Origin: Paraconiothyrium sp. Pb-2020
Lineage: Eukaryota; Ascomycota; Dothideomycetes; Pleosporales; Didymosphaeriaceae
Assembly (NCBI GenBank): GCA_022419385.1
Contig: JAJUBI010000002.1
Coordinates: 1,488,001 to 1,552,000 of the forward strand
Direction of reading: 5' to 3'
Length of the DNA stretch: 64,000 nt
Every line of letters starts with the position of its first letter. Position 1 is the stretch's first letter. A program made the position numbers and the translations under genes. The notes beneath the pieces are model-generated. The model made no database searches. It was not told the DNA's origin and saw only the letters and a program-made list of their open reading frames with translations. Positions 21,845 to 33,546 of this stretch are shown here, piece by piece.

Positions 21845-22060
21845 CTACAGATACGTCCTACCCGCGGGTGTGAGGTCCCTTGGCTTCCGGCTATATGCCA
21901 GTAGACCCTGCGTTTCGACCTTCTCAGCCCCACCTCGACGCAGAGCATACGAATACCATGTCTTGAAAGATTCCTTCTGGGACGAGGTCGGGTAGCGGAT
22001 GCCTTTCGCCCGGTGGGCTTGTAGAATCATAGTTTCGAGAGTGCGTGTGGTGGCAGGCAT
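21845..22060 (-). CDS. possible small hypothetical protein, 71 aa
   Basis: A minus-strand frame of 71 aa starts with ATG in a CACCATGCC context and is preceded by a long CA/pyrimidine-rich tract (AACCCAACCAAAGCC) like fungal 5' leaders. The product is basic and soluble, with no signal peptide or domain. A 92-codon frame overlaps on the other strand (21717-21995) with poorer composition. No family is recognised, so this stays tentative. Confidence 0.35.
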   Translation of the reverse strand: MPATTRTLETMILQAHRAKGIRYPTSSQKESFKTWYSYALRRGGAEKVETQGLLAYSRKPRDLTPAGRTYL

Positions 22061-23425
22061 GGTGGGTATACAGGCTTTGGTTGGGTTGGATTGGTATGGT
22101 GCGGTGTGATGTGGTGTGAATGAACTTCGGTCACGTGTATTCGATTGTGGAACTGGGCTGGCGAGCGCGTCGTGCTTTGTAATTGAAGTTGGTGTTCAAG
22201 CTCAGAAGAATGCTGTATGCAAGACGCAGCATTGAAGCAGAGCTCTGCTTCTTATTATCGCACAACGGCCTTTTCCCATCTACCCGGGCCTCCGCATACC
22301 AACCCTTACGCAGCCACTGACTGATCTCAGCTGACGGTTGGTTTCCGCACTGATGCCATTCGCTAGGCTCCTGCTTTCTGTTTCTGTGTATGCCTGACGG
22401 GTAGGGTTATGTGAAGAGGCCATTGGCCTGATATTGTAGTCAGAGAGGATGGCGCATGCAGAAGGTGAGGAGAAATGGTGCCGCGGGAAGTTCAGAGTGG
22501 TGCCGCGGGAAGGTAGCGGAACGGGTGAGTCGCATGTGTATGCTGCTTACAGGCGGGGTATGCAAATAGGAGGTGATTGGTTGAAGCTTACGTTGGCGTG
22601 AACCATGGCCTTTGTCGGACCGATCGTTTGAGTAGGTACGACGTCGACTATTGTATCCTTGGACGTTACACGGTACGGCTACGTATGGGCCTCGCAAAAA
22701 GCTATATCAGTCGAGTTGGCTACCAGTACGTTACTGCTAGTTCTAGACGCGCGCAAGGCAGGCAGGCAACGAGGATTTACTACTATCGGTACGATGTCAT
22801 CTGAGATCCTCCAGCATCTTACCGCTTCCATAAAGCACGTCAAGGTCAAGCAGTTTCGCAGTATGAACTTGTTAAGGATAACTGAGAAGTCACTGTCTAT
22901 CGGAGATCACATAAAGAAGAATTTGGCTACCATTGGCCTTGTGTGACAACACGATTAGTTCAATCGATATTCAAGATCGTTTCTTCCGAAGTTGGAGGTC
23001 ATAGAGCAGAGTGCGGAAGGTTGCTGATGATACAGGAACATGAGATTGAGAGAGATATTTGGAGGGGGCTAGAAAGCATTGCGAGGAACGATAGAGACCT
23101 TTATGGTTAGGAGCTTGGATAGTGATCCGTACAGTATAATCCGAAGTAGAGAACTTCTGTTTTAGCACTGTGCTGGTTAGCTTTATGTAGCACGTGTGGC
23201 TACAATAGTGCACGCAAGCCACCGATTTCACGCTAGACCCAGGTTGGCAATAGTGACTCGTTGACTTTAGGGATCCATCCACGATTGTGCTTACGATAGT
23301 CTTGATCTATCACGAAAATATATACTGCCTGTAATCACTGAAAGAGTTCTCTATGCAGACTTGTAAAAGGCATCTTTCGTTAAGCTACAGGAGTCATTTC
23401 ACCCAATGTCACCATTAAATCCAAC
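22061..23425. other. intergenic, no gene seen
   Basis: No supported exon. The left 250 bp could be promoter for the small minus-strand gene. A 15-bp direct repeat (TGGTGCCGCGGGAAG) occurs at 22475-22489 and 22497-22511. Frames at 22577-22946 and 22971-23282 have no domain. Confidence 0.5.
22475..22511. repeat. short direct repeat, 22-bp period
   Basis: TGGTGCCGCGGGAAG is present twice, 22 bases apart. It lies upstream of a possible small minus-strand gene; no function is implied. Confidence 0.8.
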
Positions 23426-23974
23426 ATGGATTTCGGACATGTCTTATTCTGGAAAACGAAAACACCATCAGACAACGACTGGCGTCCAAGACCTGGATAC
23501 GACACCACGAAGTCTGATATCATCATTCAACAACGACCTGGACTAGATCTTCCCGCTGCAATCGTCGACGCTGTGCCTTTCGTCTGTGGAGCCGGCAGCG
23601 TCGCGTATCTAAGTCAGTTGAACAGTCTGGGCTGGACTGTTCCGGCATCTATTTTTCGGAATGCGAAAACCCTATCTGCACTACACTATAGTGCATTTCT
23701 GTTACCAGCAACGGTCCTTGCCTGTCAGGCGACAGGATTTGAATACCGCAATTTCATTCCCCGCTGGAGTCACGATCGAGAAAGGAGACGAGATGAAACG
23801 GAAGTTCGTCAGCACATAGCAATCGGATCAGCTGTTGGGCTAGGGATCTGGGCTGTGCGATTATTTGCTCTCAGAATGGGACGCGGTTATCGCAGTCCAC
23901 TGTTGGAGATAGTCATTGGAGGAGGTCTCGCGGATCTTATGGATAGGGAGGACCGTAAAACGCATGGATTGTAA
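23426..23974 (+). CDS. hypothetical membrane protein, 182 aa
   Basis: An unspliced 182-aa frame. Three hydrophobic stretches are visible, about residues 43-65, 84-104 and 131-150, separated by basic loops (RWSHDRERRRDE). The N-terminal 40 residues are polar. No family is recognised. The frame is well filled and has no strong competitor on the other strand, so I think it is real. Location, possibly an organelle membrane, cannot be told. Confidence 0.6.
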   Translation: MDFGHVLFWKTKTPSDNDWRPRPGYDTTKSDIIIQQRPGLDLPAAIVDAVPFVCGAGSVAYLSQLNSLGWTVPASIFRNAKTLSALHYSAFLLPATVLACQATGFEYRNFIPRWSHDRERRRDETEVRQHIAIGSAVGLGIWAVRLFALRMGRGYRSPLLEIVIGGGLADLMDREDRKTHGL

Positions 23975-24174
23975 TCAATAATTCAGTGACGAGGGCACAT
24001 ACGCTATCACCAAGACATTGCTGACCTTACACATGTCAAGGTACCCGTAGCCCTGTTATCGCAAACTGTTTGAAATTTCTCATTGATTCCCATAGGAGCT
24101 GTTGCAGTTTCTTTGATGAGGCGACTCGAGCATGCACGGTAGAAACTCCTTTTAACACTCTTCAAGCAACACGC

Positions 24175-25893
24175 TCAACACGCCTGCATATCTTGGTAGG
24201 CGTCTATAACACACTGCAACCTCTCCATGTCATGATTCTTTTCACTCGATATATCCTCACAACACCTATCACTCCACCACGCCTCAAGACGACACCCTTC
24301 GCCTTCATCACGCGCCTCATTTGCCTCGGCTGGAGGTGTCGCCCCAGCCGTGAAAGCCCCATTCGTCTTCAAAACTGCACTGAGCGCCGATTCAATATTG
24401 GGGTTTTCATGGACTAAACAAGCTCTCAACTCGTCTATGTTGGATATGAAATCGCAGTCTTGGAAGCCAGACGTCCCGGGGGTAAATCGAAGGTGTAAGA
24501 TAGAGGGTGAATGTCGTGGTCACTGTCGACGTCAGCACCAAATCGGGCTGCTGAAAACAAGTCTGATCAAGCTTCCGAGGATGAAAAACGGCAAAGGCAG
24601 ATCACTCCTCTGCCCAAGCGCAGAGCTCGTCCAATTCCGCCCTCCACAATCGCCAGCTTCTAGCTCTTCATTCTCGGATCTCGTCTTGACCTTTTTTTCA
24701 ACCAGCCTAGACACTAACGCCTCGAGTGTGTCTGATGAGCTAGGTAACAAGATGGTTGGTAACGCGGTTGAAGTCTGAGAGGGCACCGTTGTCGTCGTCG
24801 CTCCTGCCGAACTCACCACACTGTTCCTCTTCCCAACATCCAAAATCTTCAACTTTCTTCCGACCTTGCCCAACACTTTATTGAGCTCAACTACAACTAT
24901 ATCCGCATATTTCTTTGCCTGCTCCTTTACATTCTCAGCCAAGCCTTTTCCGTCGTCTAGCCAAGATCCTAACTTGGCGGCAACTTTGTCTTTGAAGGCG
25001 TCGAAGGAGGCTAGTTTGTCCTTCAGGTCTTGTAGTTTGTGGTAAAGTGGAAGAAGTTTTGTAACTCCATAGATGAGTGCGTAGATGAGGAAGGTGGAAA
25101 GAATAACAAGGAAAAAGTATATAAAGATAGTCTTTGGGTCGTCACGGATTTTGGAAAAGGTCCTGTGCAGGAAAGAGGGGGCGAGTGCAGGTTTGGAGGC
25201 TCGGTAGGGCGTACCGTGTATGTATGACTCGTGTTGTGATGGAGGGGTCCGTATGGGCTGCGAGTTGTTCCTAATATGATGCTCGACATACTCTTCGGGC
25301 GCGGCCGCGGCCGTCTCGTCGCCCAAGTTGATGTCGCTAAACCTTGGGTCGCGGACGGAAGCAATATGATCATGGACTTCATGGGCTTCTGTAGGATGGT
25401 CCTCATTGACTTCGTAGCGGTGTACGCGCTCTCCGGGTCTTGGAGCCAGACCGATATGCTGGTTGCTAGATAGTGAAGGATCACCAACCATAGGTAACGG
25501 AGGACTCGAACACAAGGGCCTAAGCGAGTGGTTTTGGGTATTTCCCTTGAACTGGTCGGGGGTGTGTGTCCGCTGCTGGTGCAGAGCAGCTTCTTTTCGG
25601 AACTCTTCCGCGACTTTGAACTTTGGCGAAATCTTATGCAGTGGGGTGATTTTGCTTCCCTGGACCATGTTGCTGAAAGTCGCGTTCTGTTTGTTGACGG
25701 ACCCGCCGGCGGGTTTGAATGTACTTGGTCCTGGACAGTCTGTATGGTTCGTGCGTCGTGCGATCCTTCCGATGTAGCTAACGATGTCCTTAAAGGAAGT
25801 TTCTATGAGAGCTTCATGCAAAGACCACGACGAGACTTTTATGGACGCCTGTGTTGCTGCGAGTGCTGTAGTCAACAAAGGCATACTGAACAA
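24175..25893 (-). CDS. hypothetical single-pass membrane protein; 3' end uncertain
   Basis: The main frame runs 25893-24532; an alternative start is the ATG at 25668. It encodes a polar N-terminal half rich in His, Pro and Glu, one membrane segment (about residues 259-281 of the long form, IFIYFFLVILSTFL) and then a helical region with a Thr-rich stretch. Downstream of its stop the sequence still looks coding. One frame reads LTSTVTTTFTLYLTPSIYP up to a run of five C (24482-24478 on the minus strand), and the next frame then reads GTSGFQDCDFISNIDELR to a stop at 24175. Dropping one C would join them. An intron from AAG|GTCAAG to TTTTCAG could link the main frame to this part. The exact 3' model is unresolved. 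Confidence 0.5.
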
Positions 25894-26005
25894 TCTCTTC
25901 GCCTGAATTTAAGACTCAACGGATAGAAATTTTATGATGAAGGTCCGTGGGAAACATCCAGTCAACATTGGTATAGAGTTGCAGTGACTCAGCGTAACAG
26001 AGCAG

Positions 26006-26773
26006 TTAGGGCAACCACGCCCACGTCACATCCACCCTTCCCAAACCATGATCCGCCAACTTATCAAACATAGCAGGACTGACGTCGATATCAGTGGGCT
26101 GGCACCCAGTGCCTATACCTTGTTAGTCAAACGCCACTAGGCCAATCCCAACCGCCACGACTCACAGCGATCTACAACGGTCACATCAATGCTAACCGTC
26201 TTCCCATCCTCTCTTGTTCGCTTGGCTCGAATCTTCTTCCCACAAAGCGGATTCTGATTCGGGTCGCTGCCGGTCTGTACTGCGTCGAAGGTAAAATGCG
26301 ATACCGCGACGATGGGGGAATCGTCGTTGCTTTGGATGCCGCAGGCACCTAGCGCGGGGTTGTAGTATGTCAAGTCGCCGGTGAAGGTTTGGGAATTACT
26401 AGGTAGCGGGAGATTCTGGTCCCTTCAAATACACAAGTCAGCGACTAGATATGTATTAGGAGCGAGTATTGGCTCACTTGTGCTTCTTGCCTAGGCCAAC
26501 TCCAAGGCCTACAGCGAGCGCAAGAAATGCGAGTATTACAGCTACAATGGCGAGAAGGAATGTGCGTCTTTTGAGACCTATGTAGCGCTTGTATGGTGGT
26601 AGTACGCGGTCGAAGCGATCAGCAATGGCCCAGCGCCTGGATGTTGACCCAAGGTGGAGTCCCTTCCTCCTCGTAACTGTTGCCGGAATTTCCCAGTCTG
26701 GCGCACTGTATGCACCGCCATGCGCTCCATGCGCCGGGTCCGGCGCTTTCACTTCCTCCAGATTGGTGACCAT
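26006..26773 (-). CDS. membrane-anchored double-psi beta-barrel (RlpA-like) protein
   Basis: Three exons, 26773-26478, 26422-26166 and 26112-26006, give 219 aa. The N-terminal ~70 residues are cytosolic and basic. A long hydrophobic segment lies at about 71-95, so the protein is a type II membrane protein or has a cleaved late signal. The ectodomain has the DPBB pattern of RlpA/expansin-like proteins: FTGDLTYYNPALGACG, NPLCGKKI, VTVVDRCTGC and DIDVSPAMFDKLA. The paired Cys in GACG and DRC are typical. Fungal relatives are often secreted; here the anchor would hold it at the cell surface. It diverges from CUE1 across a 500-bp promoter. Confidence 0.88.
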
Positions 26774-27273
26774 TGCGGCGCGTGTATCGCGCAGTGAGTC
26801 GCACTACGGTGAATATAGGTTGGTGTATGTGTAGACCAAAGCTATGAACAAAACATAGGGTATCACAAGAATTACAATCTAAAGCATGGTGTAAGGAGCG
26901 GAAGCCTAGGCAATCCTTCGGCGATGAGCATGCGTACGCGACGTGAGTAGAGCGTTGGGGGAGCATGTGGGTCATGTAATGTTGAGGGTCGGGGAAAGGG
27001 GCGTGCGTGCCCGGCGATGGTTCGGTTCGACGACCGAGGCGATCCGAGATAATCGCTGCTCCCGCGTGTTTGTCGGCAACATGCATCACTCACCATTTAC
27101 GCAAGCCAGACTCACATCCTCACGCGACCTCATATAAACGCTCCGCACCGCCATAAGACTACCTACGGTAAACCCGCAGATTGCTCCCGCCGCTGTAGAC
27201 CCAACCACTGGCCACTGGTGGCTCCCACCGTTACCACTGTTCAACTCGACACATTGCTCACCGAACCACCACC
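26774..27273. other. divergent promoter between DPBB protein and CUE1
   Basis: 500 bp between two divergent starts. No gene is supported; short frames overlap on both strands. It probably carries both promoters. Confidence 0.55.
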
Positions 27274-27926
27274 ATGGCAGAACAGACTCTGAACATACCA
27301 CAAATCATCGTATTCATTGCCGTCATCGTCCTTGTCGGACGATGGTTTCTTAAGCCCTCTCCCGCCGGCACCCCCACGTCTGCCGGCAACCGCGCCACGA
27401 GGATAAACCCCGCGCAAATAGACCATCTGGTGCAGATGTTCCCGCAGCTGGACCGGCGGACAGTTGCCTGGAATCTGAGTAGGAATGGGGGCAATGCGCA
27501 AGCGATTACCGAGACGGTGCTTGGGGGAAGAGCGCTAGAGCAGGTAAGATTACTAACTCCTGGGGGCAATAGAGGGAATCTGAGAGGAGGTCAGATCGTG
27601 AAGAATATCATGCTAATTGTAGATAGCCCCCGACATCATTCCAACTTCCGCCCTCGCGAACAGGTACACCGTCCGGCGCACAACGACAGCCAGCAAACCG
27701 ACAGCCAGCGAAGCCAGCACAGCCGGACCTGATAACGAGGTACAATCTCGCATCTAAAGTCGGACAATCAGCCGAGTCGACTGCGGTAGAACAGCCGAAA
27801 TCCAAAGCGTGGTCGCAGGACAAGAGTGAGCGGCAAGCGAATCTGCAGAGGAGGAGGGAAGAGATGATTCTTGCGGCGAGGCGGAAGATGGAAGAAAAAG
27901 CGAAGGCAGAGCAGAAGCCAGCATGA
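27274..27926 (+). CDS. CUE1: CUE1, ER membrane ubiquitin-pathway coupling protein
   Basis: Two exons, 27274-27543 and 27627-27926, give 189 aa. Residues about 9-27 form an N-terminal membrane anchor. A CUE domain (about 43-85) has the typical MFPQ and ALEQ ends. A linker rich in Pro/Gln leads to DLITRYNL and a basic C-terminal helix (LQRRREEMILAARRKMEEK) matching the Ubc7-binding region of Cue1. The protein recruits the E2 Ubc7 to the ER membrane for ERAD. The acceptor was chosen at GATAG|CCC (27626) because the alternative TAG four bases earlier shifts the frame and loses the conserved C-terminus. Confidence 0.93.
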
Positions 27927-29524
27927 GGGCACAAACGGTGGGCGGAAGGGACCATGAGTCTCAATCCCGTCTATGGACCAGCCGATCAGACTAAAGCTAC
28001 GAGAGAGAAGTAATGGTGCGGTCGCACAATCGCCGAGGAACGTATAAAGCTATCAGTCCTCTTTCCGCAGAGCCGTAAAGACTGCGCGATAGATTATATC
28101 TCTACTCCATGCTCAACAGTACAGTAAGACAACCTCGTACGATTTCAGCCTGATTGTAGGTTTGCGCAATCCAAGTCCAATCCCACACTGTTTCGGCCCA
28201 CCCTTGACCAGCCATCGTTCATCGTCGCTCTGTACCTCCTCACCCTGTTCAAGTTCAATATCTGTCTATTTGATTTGCCTAATCTCGATGTTCTTTCTGT
28301 CTCGAGTCCTCTTTCTGAATCGCCCAATTGTACTGGATATCTGATAAACCTCCAACTGGGTCCCACAAACTGACATGCTTTAAGACGAAATAAATGCCCA
28401 CGTGCATTATTCGGCCCTCTCATCAATTTTTACCGGAATAGAGTGAACAGCTGTCTTTTCCCTCAGCTGATCGAAGACGTTTTCAACTGGGGTTCATGTT
28501 TGGAGTCATCCGTTAGTCCTTGACCGTCCATGGCGCTTCCATTGTAGAGATCCAGAACTTTGGTCTGTCGAATTCATTCGGTTGCCTCTATGTGCAATTA
28601 TCCTTGCGGTGCAAGACACCCGGGGTCGTTTCTTTTCTGATATCAATTGACAACGCAGGCTCCAGGAGACCTTGGAAACAACTGTCAAAGCGTCTCAGTG
28701 TAAACAACGCTCCGTTTCACTTAGCTTGGGCGCAACGATTTGGAAAGGGGACTGATCTAAAACGTCGAATAACGATCGTGTTTTAGCAAGTCATAGTACA
28801 TCATTTTTAGGGGGCATGGGCCGTAAACATGTACGCCAGAAACATTATTTGTGTTCCAGACTCATGCAACATCAGCCACCTATGTAATTGCTTACCACCA
28901 AATGAGTCCCCGAGCATCATGCATGTAAATAATGAACGTTGGCTCTAATTGTACGACGGAAAACTCTGTGGACTGACCGAGGGTATAGCCCGGCTGATCG
29001 CGAAGCAGTTCTACCTTCTAGCTCGACTTGCAAGTGCGTCTGCTAGAAGGTTTCCAGTGTCGTTGAAGGGAGCTTCGGCGAAGGACGATGCTGAGAATAG
29101 CAATTGCGGTCCCTGTTGCCTTGACGCGCCAAAACTTCTAATTGAGTGAGCATGCCGCACTGAATCAAAGCCAACTTCGCCCAGCTGCCGTTCGTTTGTT
29201 ACAGGCATACAGCCGTGATGACAGGATGTTGGAACCGTCCCAGTGACTACTGAGCGACCTCGGAATGTGAAGTTGAGTCCATGTATCGATACATCCGTTG
29301 AACAATGCGCAAAGCTGGTTACAACAGAAATGGAGGACAGGTCAGGCGGGCATCGATGCGTATTGCGGCGACTGCTCTTGAACGTGCTTTCGTGCCACAG
29401 TCCATGGCAGGGGGCCTCCCAACAGCATGCACTCACAAGCATCACAGTGGGAGCACGTCCCTACAGATACAATACTGTACATTCTAGAAGCATATTTACA
29501 AGACTTTGTACTCGTAGAGGGATC
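27927..29524. other. 1.6-kb intergenic region, no gene seen
   Basis: It lies between two convergent genes (CUE1 and MSS51). Frames at 28145-28786 and 28949-29149 are short and overlap between strands. No inverted repeats or RNA genes were found. Confidence 0.5.
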
Positions 29525-31107
29525 CTACTCAGTGCGTTCGCTGTGTACCTCCTCTTCTTTTTCCTTCTTCGTCGCTTCATACCGCTTCCCTCGGAACGCA
29601 TACAGGCCCCAGTTGCTGCACGTTACGTCATGCGGATCCATATCGTTGAGATCCCATCTCAAGCTCCTGAAGATGTTCTCTCCAGGGTGAAGCAAAACGT
29701 CCATCTCGTTACCATAACGTTTATTCAGATACTCGACGTCCTGTTGCAGGTCATTTGGCGAGTAGGCCGTCGCAATGATGGGTACCTTGGTCTCCAAGAG
29801 CAGCGGTATCGTCTCCTCCCATTCATGCATCGACGCCGGGTTGCCGAAGCCTGGGTGGAAGCACACGAAACAGTCAAAGTACGGGTCGTATGGGTAGAAG
29901 TGCCCCGTCTTGTGCATGTTGTGGTAGTATTCTACGAAGGTGCTGATCTTCATAGCGTTGGAGATGCGGTCTTCTACTACCGCGCCGAAAGGGTTCATGG
30001 GCGTGCGCTCGGGAAGTGGAAACTCGTTTTCGCGGTTTGCCATGCTCTCCGGGCCAATGAAGTGGAGCGAGAACTGTACGCGGTGGAAGAGGTATGCTAG
30101 TTGCAACCATGTGTCGCGCGGTAGGGAGGATTCCGCTCGTGCGCCGAGGATGAAGAGGCGGACTGAAGGCGGCGCGAGACGGGCGTTCTTCCAGGTGTCG
30201 CCTCCGCCAGTTCTGGGCGGATGGAGCGTGTGGCGCAAGGCTATCACTGTTAGACAGAGTAGCGCAGGGAAGTGCAATACATACCGCCAAAGCTCTTGAG
30301 GCCTTCGGGCGTCATGCGCCCACCTTTTCGAATGTTGTACGGGCTCAGCTCGTTGATGACACTGGCTATGGTCATGGGATACGTCAGAAGCTTCGTAGCC
30401 TGGCGCATCTCCCGGTCCTTGTTCAGCGCATCATAGTCTCGTGTGTATAGGTAAGTGTCCCAGCTGCTCATGTTGGTTAAGATCTCCTCTATCTGCGGCT
30501 CTGCAAACTGGAACTCCTTGAAAAATCGACCACTCCGCAGATCGTGGTCATCCTCGTTAGCCTGTCGCAAGACATCACACACCTCCAAGTGTGCCTCGTA
30601 GTCGTCTGCCCAGTGCTCCTCACAGCAGTAAACGGGAATTCCGCAATCGGGACATTCGAAATTTACGTGAGCGGGCGGCTTGCCAGACTCGGAATCCTTG
30701 CGCGCTTCGAGGTCATTGGGATGGTTCGGAGCCCTTGTAGGCTTGTGATCTGGATGCGAACAGTAGGCATGTTGTCGCATGAAAGCTGCGCGCTTTCGAA
30801 TCTCGGGGATGGGCGAGTGGGTGAATGAGTGGAAGAGGTTGTCCTCGGTAAGGACGAGCTTTCGTTGGATTCCTTCCGGGTCGACATACTCGTAAGGCTC
30901 GAAGGCGCCCTGGAATTTACGACTCGGGGTTGTGGAGATGCTTCGTTTTGGCAGGGAGAGCTTCGGTTGTGCGGGAGCCTTGCAGGTGGAGTGATTTCGC
31001 TGCGAGAAACTTTGAGGGGCAATGCGCAGTACGGACGAAGGTCGCAATTGTGGCCGCGAGGCTTGTATGAGCGAAAGACACCTGTGGCAGGTGTAGGAAG
31101 GCCGCAT
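29525..31107 (-). CDS. MSS51: MSS51, mitochondrial COX1 translation/assembly factor
   Basis: Two exons, 31107-30285 and 30246-29525, give 514 aa, longer than yeast Mss51 (436 aa). The N-terminus is basic and Ser/Arg-rich, like a mitochondrial presequence. A zinc-binding MYND-like region follows at about residues 116-177 (YCSHPDH, ECPDCGIPVYCCEEHW, HLEVC). Downstream blocks include SSWDTYLYTRDYD, LSPYNIR and FVCFHPGFGNP. The protein activates COX1 mRNA translation and assists Cox1 assembly at the inner mitochondrial membrane. The intron is only 38 nt (30247-30284), with a GTATGT donor and a CTAACAG end. It joins the two conserved frames exactly. Confidence 0.94.
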
Positions 31108-31940
31108 GATTGGCAATTGGACCTCCGGCGACGCTGAGTGTCCGACGCGGTGCAGCGCGCATGGGAACATCGTTCACTCATTGCCAAGCCGCTACGTAGG
31201 GTCGGAGAAACTGCGGAGCATTGCGGCTCAAAGTCATGCTCCCCGACTCCATGAAAGTCCTCAAACAACACATTTGCAATGTGCACGCAATTCCCATGTC
31301 CTCGTGAGGGCTCTTTGCGCTCGTCCGCACTGTCTTCCCAAGATGGAGCTGTGAATCTGACACCCGTGTCATTCCGGCATGGGTACTCTACACTCCCAAC
31401 AGTGATACGAGCAAATGTCCAGGATGCGCACTGCCGATAGCTGTCTTTGCATGCTCTGATCCAATCATGAGAAAGGCGGACAAGGCGTTCACCCAAATTC
31501 GCGACCCTGGTGCGGTGCATTCCCGCCTTCGCCCCTTCAGCCCCGGATCTGGCAATTGCACGTTGCGAGAACTTCAGCCTTGCGTACTGTCGTCTCAGCT
31601 GTGGACTCACACAACCTCACACGAATGTGCTACTTGAAGCCTGATAGGACTTTAACCATTCACCTAAACCGTGGCAGCCGCCCATGCGGATGCGATCACT
31701 GCTCTCTTTGCGACATCAGCGCTGAGAAGCATTCTATAGACCAGGCTGAAGATTTGTCTTCCTTCTTCCAACTGCAAAGCGAACCCATGTCAAAAGGCGC
31801 ACTCCGTAATCCGTCTGCAGCAGCACCTACCACGCACCAGGGGTCGTAAAATCTTTACAAACAAGCTCCTCAGCCTGCCCTAGAGTCGCAGCCCTTTGTC
31901 TTTACCAGAGCATATTTCTCTACTCCGTCGAGACCTAGAG
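31108..31940. other. intergenic, no gene seen
   Basis: The region upstream of MSS51 and upstream of the cysteine-rich membrane protein gene. Frames on both strands at 31106-31849 have no domain. It may hold a divergent promoter pair. Confidence 0.5.
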
Positions 31941-32878
31941 ATGCATGTCACGCTAGTGCCGTGCCTGATTGTTTGGTTCCTGCCGTCTTGACGGCAGCTT
32001 CTGGCCCGACCAAAGTCTACATCGATTCCGTGCCGGAATATGACCTTCTACAGTCTTGCGCAGAGCATCAAGTTTCCTTGATCGTGAGGAACATGGAGGC
32101 GAGTCTCTACATCTGCTTGTCGGTACTACATTGACTCTAGCCAGTACGGTGCGGGGACGATTCGAAGTTGACCTCATATGCCTGTTTTTGCATCCAGTCC
32201 TCCGCGTACTACAGTCGTATGATAAGTACGAAGGTAACTTCGGCTTGCTCTAAAACCCGCGGCCAAGAAAACAGCGCACTGGAAGTTTTCAGTAAATATT
32301 GTCAGCTGGCAGATCTTGAGAAGGTCACGACCACTGGTGAGTGTTGCATCGAGACACGGAGATGTCAGTACCAACTCATGGTTGTAGCAGACTCTGAAAC
32401 ACTTGAGCCTACTTCTTCAGCACCGTCAATGCAAAGCACTTCCGCTTCTCCGGCATCAACCCCCTCAACAATGACCGCCTCGTCAACCGCCTCACCGACT
32501 GGAAGTTCCACCTCCCAGACTGGCGAGCCTCCCGATCCCGAGAGACAAGACAATACCGCTGCCATTGCCGCGGGCGTTGTCGTTCCTGTTGTCGTCATTG
32601 CACTAGGCTTGGTGGGCTTCTTGCTATACCTCCATCGCCGGAAACGAAACCCTCATAGTCCAAGCGAACTCTCTGCGTCTGCAGAGAACCAAGCAACTGA
32701 GGTCTCTGGAGCACCCATGGCCTACGGGAAAGAAACATATCGACATGTGGAACTGGATGCTGAACGCCCGCAAGAGTTGGCTACAGATCATGGGCGAGGA
32801 GAGCTAGGCGCATCAACACCAGAGGTGGACCGGGATAGGAAGATCCAACGGCTGCTCATAATTGAGAATAATATGTGA
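31941..32878 (+). CDS. cysteine-rich single-pass cell-surface protein (5' end frameshifted or misread)
   Basis: The ectodomain reads IDSVPEYDLLQSCAEHQ, then CGDDSKLTSYACFC, SACSK and FSKYCQL, a pattern of small fungal Cys-rich surface domains related to but not clearly CFEM. A Ser/Thr-rich stalk, one membrane segment (coded about 32560-32635) and a basic then acidic cytosolic tail follow. The splice at 32337-32390 is well defined (GTGAGT...GTAGCAG). The first intron is ambiguous, either 32103-32144 (GT-AG) or 32099-32140 (GC-AG); both are 42 nt and stay in frame. The likely signal peptide MHVTLVPCLIVWFL starts at 31941 but is one base out of phase with the ectodomain. The shift falls in a perfect 8-bp hairpin (31980-31997). 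Pseudogene, error or unseen exon remain possible. Confidence 0.6.
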
Positions 32879-33546
32879 GGCGATGTTAAGTAGTATTTTT
32901 GCTGAGTGGGCTCTACTCATAGACAGATCCGATTTCCACTTCTCTTTTAGTTCGTCCAAAACAAAAAGAAACATAGTTGTCCATTACTTCAGGTCACGGA
33001 AATCCAGCTCTTGCTTCGCGATGAAATGCCCGGCATTTCTGATTCAGCGCAAAGATTTCGGACATGTCCGCGTTTACCGGTGTAATTGAATTCCAACGTA
33101 TCGGCTCTGATACCCCACGCATCGAACTTCCGGGGCTCATACCGTGCTGTTCCGCATACAAGAACAACCCACCCTCTAAACATATACACGTTGTACGAGA
33201 CTCTAAAATTTGTATACCACCGTTTTCGAGCTTTCTCTCATGCAACTGTTTCGCGCACACGACTAGACATCCAATCATTTAAATCGTTTCCCCGCACTAA
33301 CAAACGTGGTAGGTAATTCCAACCTCTCGACAACACCACTTTTGAAGGTCGCCCCGCGCTATGAGCTAAACGCGGAGCTGGCCATCTTTAGGGCATCCTT
33401 ACGACCCACAATTGTGGACTAAAGGGCGTAGCTTATCTTCCCGACGGGCGACACCAGACCAGGTAATCGTAACAAAAGACCCCACCGCACCCTGAGCCCA
33501 CATTCCTACTGTCCATTCCATCAGGTTCAGTATTCTAGTTCATACC
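32879..33546. other. intergenic / promoter of class II aldolase gene
   Basis: No exon is supported. Frames at 32989-33316 overlap on both strands. The last 100 bp are pyrimidine-rich and lead into the ATG at 33547 (ACCATGG). Confidence 0.5.

Noticed and set aside
29243..30100. 285-codon plus-strand frame
   Set aside because: It is antisense to MSS51 exon 2, which carries conserved sequence.
33446..33460. 15-mer GGGCGACACCAGACC shared with 59986-60000 upstream of another gene
   Set aside because: One or two exact 15-mer matches are expected by chance in 64 kb, and the flanks differ.
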